Below, in pieces: positions 44,225 to 55,180 of a stretch of DNA of 64,000 bases. This DNA is from Schistocerca nitens (Eukaryota > Arthropoda > Insecta > Orthoptera > Acrididae). Location of the stretch: contig NC_064619.1 in the NCBI RefSeq assembly GCF_023898315.1, positions 298,258,150 through 298,322,149 of the forward strand. Reading direction: 5' to 3'. Both the position numbers and the translations under genes were made by a program. Position 1 is the first letter of the stretch. The number at the start of each line of letters is the position of its first letter. The notes under the pieces are model-generated. The model was not told the DNA's origin. It ran no database searches and saw only the letters and a list, made by a program, of their open reading frames with translations.

Positions 44225-45646
44225 CACTCCTGGAAATTGAAATAAGAACACCGTGAATTCATTGTCCCAGGAAGGGGAAACTTTATTGACACATTCCTGG
44301 GGTCAGATACATCACATGATCACACTGACAGAACCACAGGCACATAGACACAGGCAACAGAGCATGCACAATGTCGGCACTAGTACAGTGTATATCCACC
44401 TTTCGCAGCAATGCAGGCTGCTATTCTCCCATGGAGACGATCGTAGAGATGCTGGATGTAGTCTTGTGGAACGGCTTGCCATGCCATTTCCACCTGGCGC
44501 CTCAGTTGGACCAGCGTTCGTGCTGGACGTGCAGACCGCGTGAGACGACGCTTCATCCAGTCCCAAACATGCTCAATGGGGGACAGATCCGGAGATCTTA
44601 CTGGCCAGGGTAGTTGACTTACACCTTCTAGAGCACGTTGGGTGGCACGGGATACATGCGGACGTGCATTGTCCTGTTGGAACAGCAAGTTCCCTTGCCG
44701 GTCTAGGAATGGTAGAACGATGGGTTCGATGACGGTTTGGATGTACCGTGCACTATTCAGTGTCCCCTCGACGATCACCAGTGGTGTACGGCCAGTGTAG
44801 GAGATCGCTCCCCACACCATGATGCCGGGTGTTGGCCCTGTGTGCCTCGGTCGTATGCAGTCCTGATTGTGGCGCTCACCTGCACGGCGCCAAACACGCA
44901 TACGACCATCATTGGCACCAAGGCAGAAGCGACTCTCATCGCTGAAGACGACACGTCTCCATTCGTCCCTCCATTCACGCCTGTCGCGACACCACTGGAG
45001 GCGGGCTGCACGATGTTGGGGCGTGAGCGGAAGACGGCCTAACGGTGTGCGGGACCGTAGCCCAGCTTCATGGAGACGGTTGCGAATGGTCCTCGCCGAT
45101 ACCCCAGGAGCAACAGTGTCCCTAATTTGCTGGGAAGTAGCGGTGCGGTCCCCTACGGCACTGCGTAGGATCCTACGGTCTTGGCGTGCATCCGTGCGTC
45201 GCTGCGGTCCGGTCCCAGGTCGACGAGCACGTGCACCTTCCACCGACCACTGGCGACAACATCGATGTACTGTGGAGACCTCACGCCCCAAGTGTTGAGC
45301 AATTCGGCGGTACGTCCACCCGGCCTCCCGCATGCCCACTATACGCCCTCGCTCAAAGTCCGTCAACTGCACATACGGTTCACGTCCACGCTGTCGCGGC
45401 ATGCTATCAGTGTTAAAGACTGCGATGGAGCTCCGTATGCCACGGCAAACTGGCTGACACTGACGGCGGCGGTGCACAAATGCTGCGCAGCTAGCGCCAT
45501 TCGACGGCCAACACCGCGGTTCCTGGTGTGTCCGCTGTGCCGTGCGTGTGATCATTGCTTGTACAGCCCTCTCGCAGTGTCCGGAGCAAGTATGGTGGGT
45601 CTGACACACCGGTGTCAATGTGTTCTTTTTTCCATTTCCAGGAGTG
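44225..45646 (-). mobile_element. Tc1-like transposon, copy 2 (1422 bp), apparently intact
   Basis: Same ends, length and organisation as 3438-4859 but on the other strand. TA flanks at 44223-44224 and 45647-45648. The inverted repeats begin CACTCCTGGAAATTGAAATA and CACTCCTGGAAATGGAAAAA. The reading frame is uninterrupted and the catalytic residues are present. Confidence 0.97.
44380..45402 (-). CDS. Tc1-like transposase, 340 aa, intact
   Basis: It carries out cut-and-paste transposition at TA sites by binding the terminal inverted repeats and cutting with a DDE active site. I chose the ATG giving MPRQRGREPYVQL. The frame is open further upstream, but that part crosses the element end. DNA-binding region about residues 12-110 (ERGRIVGMREAGWTYRRIAQ and REVSTVHRCCRQW). 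Catalytic residues: D155 (VVFSDESRF), D244 (FQQDNARPH), E277 (SPIEHVWD). The 32-residue gap between the last two is shorter than the usual 34. All expected parts are present, so it may be or recently have been functional. Promoter and expression cannot be judged. Confidence 0.94.
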   Translation of the reverse strand: MPRQRGREPYVQLTDFERGRIVGMREAGWTYRRIAQHLGREVSTVHRCCRQWSVEGARARRPGTGPQRRTDARQDRRILRSAVGDRTATSQQIRDTVAPGVSARTIRNRLHEAGLRSRTPLGRLPLTPQHRAARLQWCRDRREWRDEWRRVVFSDESRFCLGANDGRMRVWRRAGERHNQDCIRPRHTGPTPGIMVWGAISYTGRTPLVIVEGTLNSARYIQTVIEPIVLPFLDRQGNLLFQQDNARPHVSRATQRALEGVSQLPWPVRSPDLSPIEHVWDWMKRRLTRSARPARTLVQLRRQVEMAWQAVPQDYIQHLYDRLHGRIAACIAAKGGYTLY

Positions 45647-45648
45647 TA

Positions 45649-46236
45649 TTTTCCCTTTTTTTCTGGAAGTGCACAGCAGTTACAAATACTCGAAAGATGC
45701 TCGACATAAGACAATGCTTTTTTATTTGCAATAGCCCCAATATGTAGAGGCTTCACAGAGCAGTGACAATACGTTTTAGTTAAATTTCTTAATATTTTCC
45801 GGAGGTAATTCACCAGTCAGTAAATAGATCGCTACTGTGATGCGAAAGAGAAACCTTATTTCTCCCGTAGATCATTGTAGTTCCACTATACTATTATAAT
45901 CCAAAGTTGACTGCACACTCTAGATTGAACAATCTTCATTTTCTTATCAAACCCCGCATTTCACAGCCGACAGGTACCAGCTTTGTGGGTAGGTATAACT
46001 CATGACGGAATAAGTACTTGTTGAAGTCATGCAATCAAACCCAGAGTTCACATTACCACTGTTTTCTCTTACGATTTCATAGATTTAGTTGCTCCCTGAC
46101 TGCAGTTTGTTTTTCAGACTCACTCCTTTATTAAGGGAGTTTCTTAAAGACTAGACGAACTGAACAGACCGGAAAGTCATTAACCATATCCCTTTTGAAG
46201 GGACGAGCTGGCAGCCAGGTCTGGCTAAAGCAAAAC
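45649..46236. other. Unassigned
   Basis: No recognised feature. Confidence 0.35.
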
Positions 46237-46248
46237 AATTAGCCTATA

Positions 46249-46377
46249 TCCAGAATGAGATTTTCACTCTGCAGCGGAGTGTGCGCTGATATGAAACTTC
46301 CTGGCAGATTAAAACTGTGTGCCCGACCCGAGTTCGAGTCTCGGTCGGCACACAGTTTTAATCCGCCAGGAAGTTTC
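46249..46377. repeat. Foldback tRNA-like SINE, short form (129 bp)
   Basis: Same family as 40399-40659. It begins CAGAATGAGATTTTCACTCT. The central part is deleted, so AAACTGTGTGCCCGACC runs directly into GAGTTCGAGTCTCGGTC. Exact duplications AATTAGCCTATA (46237-46248 and 46378-46389). Confidence 0.93.
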
Positions 46378-46430
46378 AATTAGCCTATAGACTCATCTAC
46401 TAATAATAGTGATTCGTAGGGAACGAGTGA

Positions 46431-46613
46431 TGGTTCAAATGGTTCAAAATGGCTCTGAGCACCATAGGACTTAACATCTGAGGTCATCAGACCCCTAGAA
46501 CTTAGAACTACCTAAACCTAATCCATGTCCGAGGCAGGATTCGAACCTGTGACCGTAGTGGTCGCGCGGTTCCAGACAGAAGCGCCAAGAACCGCTTGGC
46601 CACACCGGCTGGC
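46431..46613 (-). repeat. SINE family A
   Basis: Tail TGGTTCAAATGGTTCAAAAT at the left, head ending CACACCGGCTGGC at the right, with about 14 bp missing in the body. Exact duplications GGGAACGAGTGA (46419-46430 and 46614-46625). Confidence 0.95.
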
Positions 46614-46625
46614 GGGAACGAGTGA

Positions 46626-48629
46626 CCCTACAATAATTCGGTAGGGATACATGAGGTGGCAGGTTATCCTTTTCTTCGGAAGTAGTGTGATTAGTTAATA
46701 GGAAGCGGATTTTTTTAAGCATCTTAATGTGAAGGGAAGAAGCATTGTCATTTGAAGGACGGAGTAAGGACACTTATGTCTTGCCGGTATCGTGGTCGAC
46801 AGCTCCACGGTTGTGGCAAGTATAATTCAGAAAAATCACGGACAGGAAGTCGAGCCATTTTGGCAAATACAAGTCCACCCCTGTTGTAACAGCGGAGGTC
46901 TCAAAGCAGCTGTCTGGCTTGCACAGTGTGAAACACAACTTTGCAACTCCAGGTTATATATGGGCGTCAGCGAAACGCATGTTCTTACTCGCTTCTGCAG
47001 CAGTGCCATCGACGGCCGCAGATCTGATGAAAGCTGCCAAATGTGTTCCATATGACGATCGTAAAATGACGAACTGGCATAGCACTGAACAACCAAAATG
47101 AAATAGCGCTAACGGCGCAGACCGTAACGCACCCACATCGGCAGCGTAGGGGACTATCTGTGGCGACGGATGACAGCGAATAAACTGTACGCGATAAGGC
47201 GGGCGCAGACAGGTGGCAAACAGCTCTCTCCGTTGTGTGCTCCGAACAAGCTCCATTCGCCAAAAGCAAAGGAACAGCAACTGAAAAAATATTTCCACTG
47301 TCACCCGCCCTTCTGAACGCCATTTGACACACTGCCTCTCCGAGTCATTCTTGATATCACGTAAACGATATAAACACATAAGGGCCGGAGGACTGAAGCA
47401 GATTCTTTTTTTTTTTTTTTCTTAAGTTCGTAAAGTGCCTACAACGATGTGTCTATGTGCTTGATGCAGGAAAACGCTGTGTAGGTGGAGCTATCAGAAC
47501 TTTAGTATCTCGATCTGATATGGCTACTTACAACTAGGCTCGTTATACATCCTGTTATTCCAGCACTCAGGGAGCAGTCGTCTGTTACTAATTTCGTCGT
47601 AATCGCCGCGCACAGTCAAGACTTTCGGAGGGAAATCGTAGCACGTCCGCTTGCTCGCTGGCTCGGGCAAGGCACAGCAGCCTTGAACACGTAACGGTAT
47701 CTATGTGGTGGATTTCCAGACTGCCGAAAACACGTTAAGTGTACGGCCAGGACTGCGACTTGAGAAACGTACCGACAGCGGCGACATAACGCGGAGGTCT
47801 CTATATATTCTAATCCAGTCCAGCTCACAGCCGTTTTCAGCGAATACTGGAAGCTTAGCTATGGTTGATCAGTAATTTAAATGAAGACCTCCTGGGCCAG
47901 GACAGACTTCCGTTGCCCTCGGCGTAGTTGCAATATAGTACGGACGGAAACAGTTTTTTACCAGTCAGTAGTACTGGAGATACCCGCCAGTAAGGTAGTA
48001 TTAAGTAACAGAAGTCGGTCTTGGGTCACCTTCGCACTGCTATTGATAGCCTACGGACTCATCTGTGGAATGGTCTCACCAATTTGTCAGCTACCCATCT
48101 TTTTAATAACTATAGCTCAACCAGAATAAACCTTTTATGCGGAAGACCCGAGCCTCATGGCTGCTTTTCCTTGCCCAAATTTCCTAGTTCTTTGAGTTGT
48201 GGCAGCCTCAAAAAATTCCTGCTGGGAGACCACTATCACTTTACTACCAGTGAGAAGATCCTCAGGCTGCTGTCGTATCTTGCCCAGGTTGATCGCCCAA
48301 CGCGTCAGTGTGCTCATTACAGCTTATTCGTCTCTCATTCTCTAAGGACTAGTCTCCCACTGTAGCTCCCCACTGACCAAATTCATACAGTATATCGGTA
48401 ATACTGACGGCCCTATCGTAAAAAAAAAAATCCAGACCAAATGATTAACTTTACATTGCTGGGGTTCATAGTCATTTAAACTTTTTAAAGGACATCCTGG
48501 TTGCTTTTGACTGTAAAAACTATCTATCAATAAAACCCGTAATGCCATTTGGCCATTATCAAGTGGAGTACTACGGACACTGTAGTTTAGCACACGTCAC
48601 AGCTTTAAAAAATATCTGACGTGTGTATA
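46626..48629. other. Long unassigned stretch
   Basis: About 2 kb. Overlapping frames of up to 141 codons at 46830-47380 lie on both strands, and one of 114 codons at 48021-48365. None shows a family motif. A run of about 16 T lies at 47406-47422. Confidence 0.35.
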
Positions 48630-49822
48630 GACTGATGACCCAACACATTATGACCACCTGCTTAATAGCTTGTCTGTACGTCTTTGGAACGAAACACATC
48701 ACTGATTCTACGTGTCAGGGATCCGACAGCTTATTGGTAGGTTTTTGGAGGTATGTGGCATTAGTTGTCTGAGCACAGGTCATGTAATTCGTGTCAATAA
48801 AGGACAGCTGATTTGCAAACGTCGTGATGGCACCGGACAGACACCCAGATGGGTTCTATAGTAATTATATCAGGCGGATTCGGTCACCGAGACATCAACG
48901 TAAGTTCCCTATAATGCTTCTCAAACCACTGTAACATGGTTCAGGCTCTGAGACACGGACAATTATACTGCTGAAAGATGACATCGATCTCGGGGAAGAC
49001 ATATAGGGTGAAGGGTGGACCTGGTCCGTACTTGTCAGCGTGTCTTCGATTATCACCACAGGTACTGTGTAAGCGCAAGAGAAAGCCCCCACAGCATAAT
49101 ACTGCTCCCACCAGCCTGCGTCCGTGGCGCGTTGCTCGTTTCGAGCCGTCGTTCACCTCGATGACGGCGTTTGTGGAGAGGACCATCGACCTAGTGTAGG
49201 AAAAATGTGACTCACCCGAAGAGTCGACACATTTCCACTGATCGACTCTCGAATCCCGATGTTTTAGTGCCCACTGCAATCGTAATTGACGATATCGTTG
49301 GGTCAACACGTGAACACGCAGGGATGGTCTGCTGCGGAGCTCCATGTTCGACAATGTACGATGAACTGTGTGCTCCGAAACGCTTGTGCGTGTACCAGCA
49401 CTGTGCTCTTTCAGCAGAGATGCCACAGAACACCGTCTATCCTACTTTACTGCAGACAAGCCTCAGAGCCACACGTTCTCTGAAGACTCGTCAACGTCCA
49501 ACATTTAGCGCATAGTGGTCCTTCCACAGTCCTCTCTCTTTCCATAGATGCTCACGACAGTAGTACATGAATACTCTAACAGCTTCGCCGTTTTCAAGAT
49601 ACTTGTTCACAGACTCTGCATAATAATAATAATAATCTGCCCTTTTTCAAAGTCGCATATCTCAATGGATCTCCCCATTTGCAGGTCATATCTTCGCTAG
49701 CGTGATCTCCTGTCTGTGTCAGCTCCGCTTACATAATTTAGCTACAGCGTCACGTGCCCGCAACACCAGGCGGCTTGCAACGACGCGGTGGGCACAGGTC
49801 ATAATGTTTTGGGTGATTAGTA
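48630..49822 (-). mobile_element. Tc1-like transposon, degraded
   Basis: The left end (CTGATGACCCAACACATTAT) and the complement of the right end (CATAATGTTTTGGGTGATTAG) are imperfect inverted repeats. The minus-strand transposase is recognisable: SEHTVHRTLSNMELRSR, LTQRYRQLRLQWALKHRD, SSGESHFSYTRS, FQQYNCPCLRA. The first catalytic Asp reads Gly and the second Tyr. The C-terminus is broken. The fragment at 13376 belongs to the same family. Confidence 0.87.
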
Positions 49823-50674
49823 TACGTCGTCACAAGGAAGGAAGCGCTTATGACCACATTCTTTTGTGAATTCCTTTTTGTTGTTGCTGCTGCTGTTGCA
49901 ATTTTGCAATTTATGTCTGTATCTTGATATCTTACGCCGCCGCGTTTCCCACTGTCGCCACCGCGTCACGAGGTCGCTGCCACGAACGATTACGCTGCTC
50001 CCAATGAGATGCAAGGATTCCCTCTCTGGAGCTCCAGCGGCCGGTGCACTTAAGTTCGAACATTCATGTACTGAACCCATTTTGTGAGACTGCGAGTCAA
50101 ATAACATTTAAAGACATTAATAGTAGCCAGCGCTCGTGATCTAGTGAATTATTATTGTACTGAAGACAAACTGACTTGTAGATCTGCGGTATCTGTGGAT
50201 GTTTCAACGTTCAAAGCTACTGTTAGCCACTGACGCTGCAGCTACACCCACAAAGTTATGTATTATTTTTACTAATTGATATTAGATGTAGAATAAATTA
50301 ATATCTGAATTCTGTGTTCATGAACAGCATCTGCTTCTCACTCCTGTATCAACTAAGCGTGCGAGGAAATTATAACAGACATTAAATTCATAATGCAACC
50401 TTATTATTCAACAATGGTTACACATCGATTCTCTGTTTTACAAACCTATTCAATTTTTGGCATGTGCCTGTCTTTCACGACTGTGGCACAAACAACAGGA
50501 TAACTATGACCATAATTAAACTGTGACAGATCCGTGGATGCCAAGTCCTTTGCTTTCCCGTTAGTGTTCAGGTCCAACTACATGTAGCGAAGTGTGATTA
50601 ATTAACTTTTAAAATAAACTTTTTTCCTAAATTTAGACAACATTGTCAGTGGAGTACAGCGACGTGGTCCTATA
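49823..50674. other. Unassigned
   Basis: No recognised feature in about 850 bp. Confidence 0.35.
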
Positions 50675-50854
50675 TTTAGGTTAAAACCAACAGTCGAGAT
50701 CGCAATAATATTTGTTTATTTACCGGTTTAGGTTTATGTTGAAGTCATCTTCAGACGTTTTGGCCCCCTATGGCTGGAGCTTGCTTTTCTCGTGATACCA
50801 AACCGGTAGATAAACAAATATTATTGCGATCTCGACTGTTGGAGCTAACCTAAA
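50675..50854. repeat. Inverted repeat, 55-bp arms
   Basis: Left arm 50675-50729 (CCAACAGTCGAGATCGCAAT, ending ACCGGTTT) and right arm 50799-50853 are near-perfect complements. The spacer is about 70 bp and contains a CTGAAGATGACTTCA-type stem motif on minus (50722-50754). A TAAATAAAC signal lies in the arm. Confidence 0.88.
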
Positions 50855-51984
50855 CATTTTTCAGTGTCCTCCAGAAGGTAAGGAACACAACCATACACCG
50901 AGAGGGCGCCACACGGTAAGGCCAGCCTCCAGAGAGGTGCAACATAGTTATGGAAAGACGCCATGTGCTGTGTCCCTCCTATCTAGAAGACAGCAACCTG
51001 CAACACACTAGTGTCTCGAGGGTGGCAACGCTTCAGGCAGTGTCTGCGCCTACAAGCCAAACATCAATCGGCGCTCGTCTCGTATATTGGTAAATGTTCC
51101 CAACGACGACGACGACAACAACAACATGTTGACTTCTTGTCCTCGGAGTCTGCCAGTCGACAGCCAGCATCGCACGATTCCACGATGATGGTGGCTGTAT
51201 TCAAGGGCACAATTTCCCAACATGATGTCACTTGTCCTCCAGCAGCTCGCGTGGTATCCGTACGTTGCGACAGTATTTAGGCCAGTCTGGAACCACGGAA
51301 CAACAGTGCGATATCGGCTATCGAACCAGTTACTCCTTCGAGTTCTCTGGCCAGGCGCCGACCGCAGCAGTGATTCTTCAATCAGAGCTCTCGCTGCGGA
51401 AGCACCATCAGGTAGTCACTGTGCTGTGCTTAACTAATATCCACCGAGATTAGGGCAGCGACTTCACTTCTTCAGACTTTGGCCTTACACCAAGTGCATA
51501 TTGTCTCCCTTTGCCAAGACCAAGACTAATTGTGTTATTAACTGCAGAATATTAGAAGTGAATCTGGACTTTTGTTACTCACTTTCGCCTTTGATCACTT
51601 AACCATTACTTGCCTTCCTCGTTGGGACTCAAAATTCCGACCGAACCTTCACTCATATGCAACCATTAAAACTCCACGATGGAGACTTGCGTTCTCGAAT
51701 ATTGTATAAAATTGTTCTACTTTTTTTACCTGGGAAGTGTTCTCACTGAGCGTCAGCTGGTGCACAACGTATCACCATAGAAAGCAGCTATGGTACGCTT
51801 CCACCCAGCGTCACAGAAATAGTTCTCAAGTGAACAACCCACCGCCAAACGCGGTTATAAGCAGACAGCCATAGGCACGGGTCTACTGTCAGTTAATTCG
51901 ACAATATCAGTACGGAGCCTAAAGAAGTGCCCGACTTTCCCTGCAATCGCCACCCAGAAGAGCTCAACTGGACATTCTACTAGC
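50855..51984. other. Unassigned
   Basis: About 1.1 kb. Frames of 70-90 codons with no motif. Confidence 0.35.
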
Positions 51985-52068
51985 TACACTATGTGGTCAA
52001 AAGTATCCGGACACCTGGATGAAAATGACTTACAAATTCGTGGCGCCCTCCATCGGTAATGCTGGAAT

Positions 52069-53309
52069 TCAATATGGTGTTGGCCCACCCTTAGCCTTGA
52101 TGACAGCTTCCACTCTCGCAGGTATACGTTCAATCAGGTGCTAGAAGGTTTCTTGGGGAATGGCAGCCCGTTCTTCACGGAGTGCTGCACTGAGGAGAAG
52201 TATCGATGTCGGTCGGTGAGGACTGGCACGAAGTCGGCGTTCCAAAGCATCCCAAAGGTGTTTTATGGGATACAGGTCAGGACTATGTGCATGCCAGTCC
52301 ATTACAGGAATGGTATTGTCGTGTAACCACTCCGCCACAGGCCGTGCGTGATGAACAGGTGCTCGACCGTGTTGAAAGATGCAGTCGCCAGCCACGAATT
52401 GCTCTTCAACAGTGGGAAGAAAGAAGTTGCTTAAAACATCAATGTAGGCCTGTGCTGTGATAGTGCCACGCAAAACAATAAGGAGTGCAAGCCCCCTCCA
52501 TGAAAAACACGACCACACCATAACACAACTGCCTTCGAATTTTACTTTAGGCACTACACACGAGCCGGCCGGAGTGGCCGTGAGGTTCTAGGCGCTACAG
52601 TCTGGAAACGCGTGACCGCTACGGTCGCAGGTTCGAATCCTGCCTCGGGCATGGATGTATGTGATGTCCTTAGGTTAGTTAGGTTTAAGTAGTTCTAAGT
52701 TCTAGGGGACTGATGACCACAGCAGTTAAGTCCCATAGTGCTCAGAGCCAGAGCCACTACACACGCTGGCACATGACGTTCACTGGGCATTCGCCATACC
52801 CATACCTTGCCATCGGATCGCCACATTGTGTACCACGATTCGTCACCCCACGCAACGTTTTTCCACTGTTCATTCGTCCAATGTTTACGCTCCTTACATC
52901 AAGCGAGGCGTCGTTTGGCATTTACCGGCGTGATGTGGGGCTTATCAGCTGCCGCTCGACCGTGAAATCCAAGTTTTCTCACCTCCAGACTAACTGTCAT
53001 GACTTGTAGTGGATCCGGATGCAGTTTGGAATTCCTGTGTGACGGTCTGGATAGATGTCTGCCTATTAAACATTACGACCCTCTTCAACTTCGGCGGTCT
53101 CTGTCAGTCAACAGACGAGGTCGGCCTTTATGCTTTGGAGCCGTACGTCTCCCTTCACGTTTCCACTTCACTATCACATAAGAAGCAGTGGATCTAGGTT
53201 TAAGGGTGTGGAAATCTCGCGTACAGACGTATGACACAAGTGACACCCAATCACCTGACCACGTTCGAAGTCCTTGAGTTCCGCGGAGCGCCCAATTCTG
53301 CTCTCTCAC
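52069..53309 (-). pseudogene. Tc1-like transposase, catalytic residues changed
   Basis: The N-terminal piece starts MREQNWALRG at 53309 and is frameshifted. The C-terminal piece 52554-52141 is open for 137 codons: CVMVWSCFSWRGLALLIV, FQHGRAPVHHARPVAEWL, SPDLYPIKHLWDALERRL. The second catalytic Asp is Gly and the final Glu is Lys. After QETF a TAG replaces a Gln codon, and the remaining C-terminus runs on to 52069. A SINE splits the gene before KVKFEGSCVM. Confidence 0.88.
52563..52754 (+). repeat. SINE family A
   Basis: Head GCCGGCCGGAGTGGCCGTGA, tail GTGCTCAGAGCCAGAGC with the final TTTGAACCA altered. Exact duplications CACTACACACG (52552-52562 and 52755-52765). Confidence 0.95.
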
Positions 53310-53433
53310 GGTGTCTAATGACTACTGAGGTCGCTCATATGGAGTACCTAGCAGTAGGTGGCAGCACAATGGACCTAATATGAAAAATGTATGTTTTTTA
53401 GGGGTGTCCGGATACTTTTGATCACATAGTATA

Positions 53434-54282
53434 CATAAATCATCTCTCACTGTATTCAGAACTAAACCAGCGTTGATACATTGATCACTGCAAGTGAACA
53501 CTGATTAACATTTCCATGCATCATCTCAACATTAAACTTACATAATGTTTAGTTCCTCTTTATAAATTATAATAAATTGTTGCCAGTTTATGTTGCCATC
53601 ATTTTTTTGGTAGTTTGGCTACATCTGTCTGTCCGCGTTGTGGTTAAACGCCACATTTTATTACTAGGATCGGTAACAATCGCCATACCATAAAACGACA
53701 TACCATCACGAACGGAGCCCTGTCGTCCTGGAGCGTATAGAGAACACGGTGATTAACACTGCGAGGCTTGGTGGCAAATGAGGAACAGTTTACTAACTGT
53801 TTATGGCTCCAACTACCCTGACGACATTATTGACACTGACAACTACTTAACCATGACTGCAATAACTGCAAAATCAGGCTAATCTCTGAATTAGAATTCT
53901 ATTTAATATCATCAGTCATTGGCCGCCTAAGTCGACTAATCAGAAACGCGGCTTGTGCAGGCATGCGCGAAGCGTCAAACCTAACTCACGACATAGTCTT
54001 CGAGAAGTACGCACGGTGTCAAAATGTACTCATTGCGAGGGAAAATTTTATATTGTTCAAACTAAGCATTATTCAACTTGGTCAAACATTTACTAGAAAG
54101 CTTCGGACTAGTTTTTTCGAGAGGCACCACGTACGTGCAGTGAATCGAATATGTTCTCGCATACAAGTGATGTAGTGAGTTAAAAATGACCCGGGAAATG
54201 TTTATATGTAAATTCATGTGGAGATAATTGTGTAATCTTGAAATGGTGCTCGATACGTGATGACCAGACGTTTACATTCAAG
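53434..54282. other. Unassigned
   Basis: About 850 bp with no recognised feature. Confidence 0.35.
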
Positions 54283-54294
54283 CATTACGGTTGG

Positions 54295-54343
54295 TTCAAA
54301 TGGCTCTGAGCACTATGGGACTTAACATCTATGGTCATCAGTC
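54295..54343 (-). repeat. SINE tail fragment, 5'-truncated
   Basis: Only TTCAAATGGCTCTGAGC through ATGGTCATCAGTC remains. Near-exact duplications CATTACGGTTGG / CATTATGGTTGG flank it (54283-54294 and 54344-54355). The CTATGGTCATCAG wording matches family C better than A. Confidence 0.85.
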
Positions 54344-54355
54344 CATTATGGTTGG

Positions 54356-54782
54356 GCTGCCTCTAAAGACTATTTTGCCTCGATTTTTCTATTAAAAAGC
54401 AATGCGACATGCCATTATTTAGAGACTTTCATTAAAGTACGTTGAGATATTGGCGCTTGCATTTCATTATTTACAGTCCATTTTATGTTTGTGTGGATTA
54501 GAAGAACACCGAGACAACTTCAGAAGACGCGAGGTAAGCAAACCGCTTAAAGGTGCATTAGGGAACGTGCAGGTGTGTTGGTCCTTCTCTTTCCGTACCC
54601 CTCCACACGCAACAATTTGCGAGGAACAACTGTGCCGTTAGCGTTCCTGACATAGTAATGTATCACGCCAGAGACCACATCTCGCCTCAATGAATTAATT
54701 AGTTAGGAAGGGGTGAGAACCACTGAACTGAGACGAAGCTGTACAGTGGCTGCGTGCAACCAAACCACCATGTAACAGCACC
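54356..54782. other. Unassigned
   Basis: No recognised feature. Confidence 0.35.
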
Positions 54783-54885
54783 TACGAGGGGCAGTCAATA
54801 AGATATGCAATAATTTTTTTCTGAAAGCAGGTTATTTTATTCAGGATAGCAATACACCATATTATTCCCCACTCTTTTGACTACA

Positions 54886-54965
54886 GCCGGCCGCTGGTGG
54901 CCGAGCGGTTCTGTCGCTTCAGTCTGGAACCGCGCGACCGCTACGGTCGCAGATTCGAATCCTGC
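54886..54965 (+). repeat. SINE family A head only
   Basis: GCCGGCCGCTGGTGGCCGAG through AGATTCGAATCCTGC, then unrelated sequence. The body and tail are missing with no matching duplication. A deletion probably removed the 3' part together with neighbouring mariner DNA. Confidence 0.85.
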
Positions 54966-54991
54966 GTTGTCATGGGAGAGGGAGAAGTTCA

Positions 54992-55180
54992 AATGGCTCT
55001 GAGCACTATGGGACTTAACATCTGAGGTCATCAGTCCCCTAGAACTTAGAACTAATTAAACCTAACTAACCTAAGGACATCACACACATCCATGCCCGAG
55101 GCAGGATTCGAACCTGCGACCGTAGCGGTCGCGCGGTTACAGACTGAAGCGCCTAGAACCGCTCGGCCATACCGGCCGGC
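54992..55180 (-). repeat. SINE family A, full length
   Basis: Tail AATGGCTCTGAGCACTATGG at the left, head ending CATACCGGCCGGC at the right. Exact duplications GGAGAAGTTCA (54981-54991 and 55181-55191). Confidence 0.95.

Larger units (their letters stand above)
51987..53431 (-). mobile_element. Tc1-like transposon with a nested SINE
   Basis: The ends are CACTATGTGGTCAAAAGTAT at the left and the complement of GATACTTTTGATCACATAGT at the right, both followed by CCGGACACC. TA flanks at 51985-51986 and 53432-53433. The remnant at 9991 has related ends. Confidence 0.94.

Noticed and set aside
45181..45747. 188-codon frame opposite the transposase
   Set aside because: It is the antisense shadow of the intact Tc1-like transposase and is mirrored in the 3.5-kb copy; no independent motif.
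46830..47380. Overlapping frames of 86-141 codons on both strands
   Set aside because: Mutually overlapping with no family motif; neither strand shows a coding preference I can defend.
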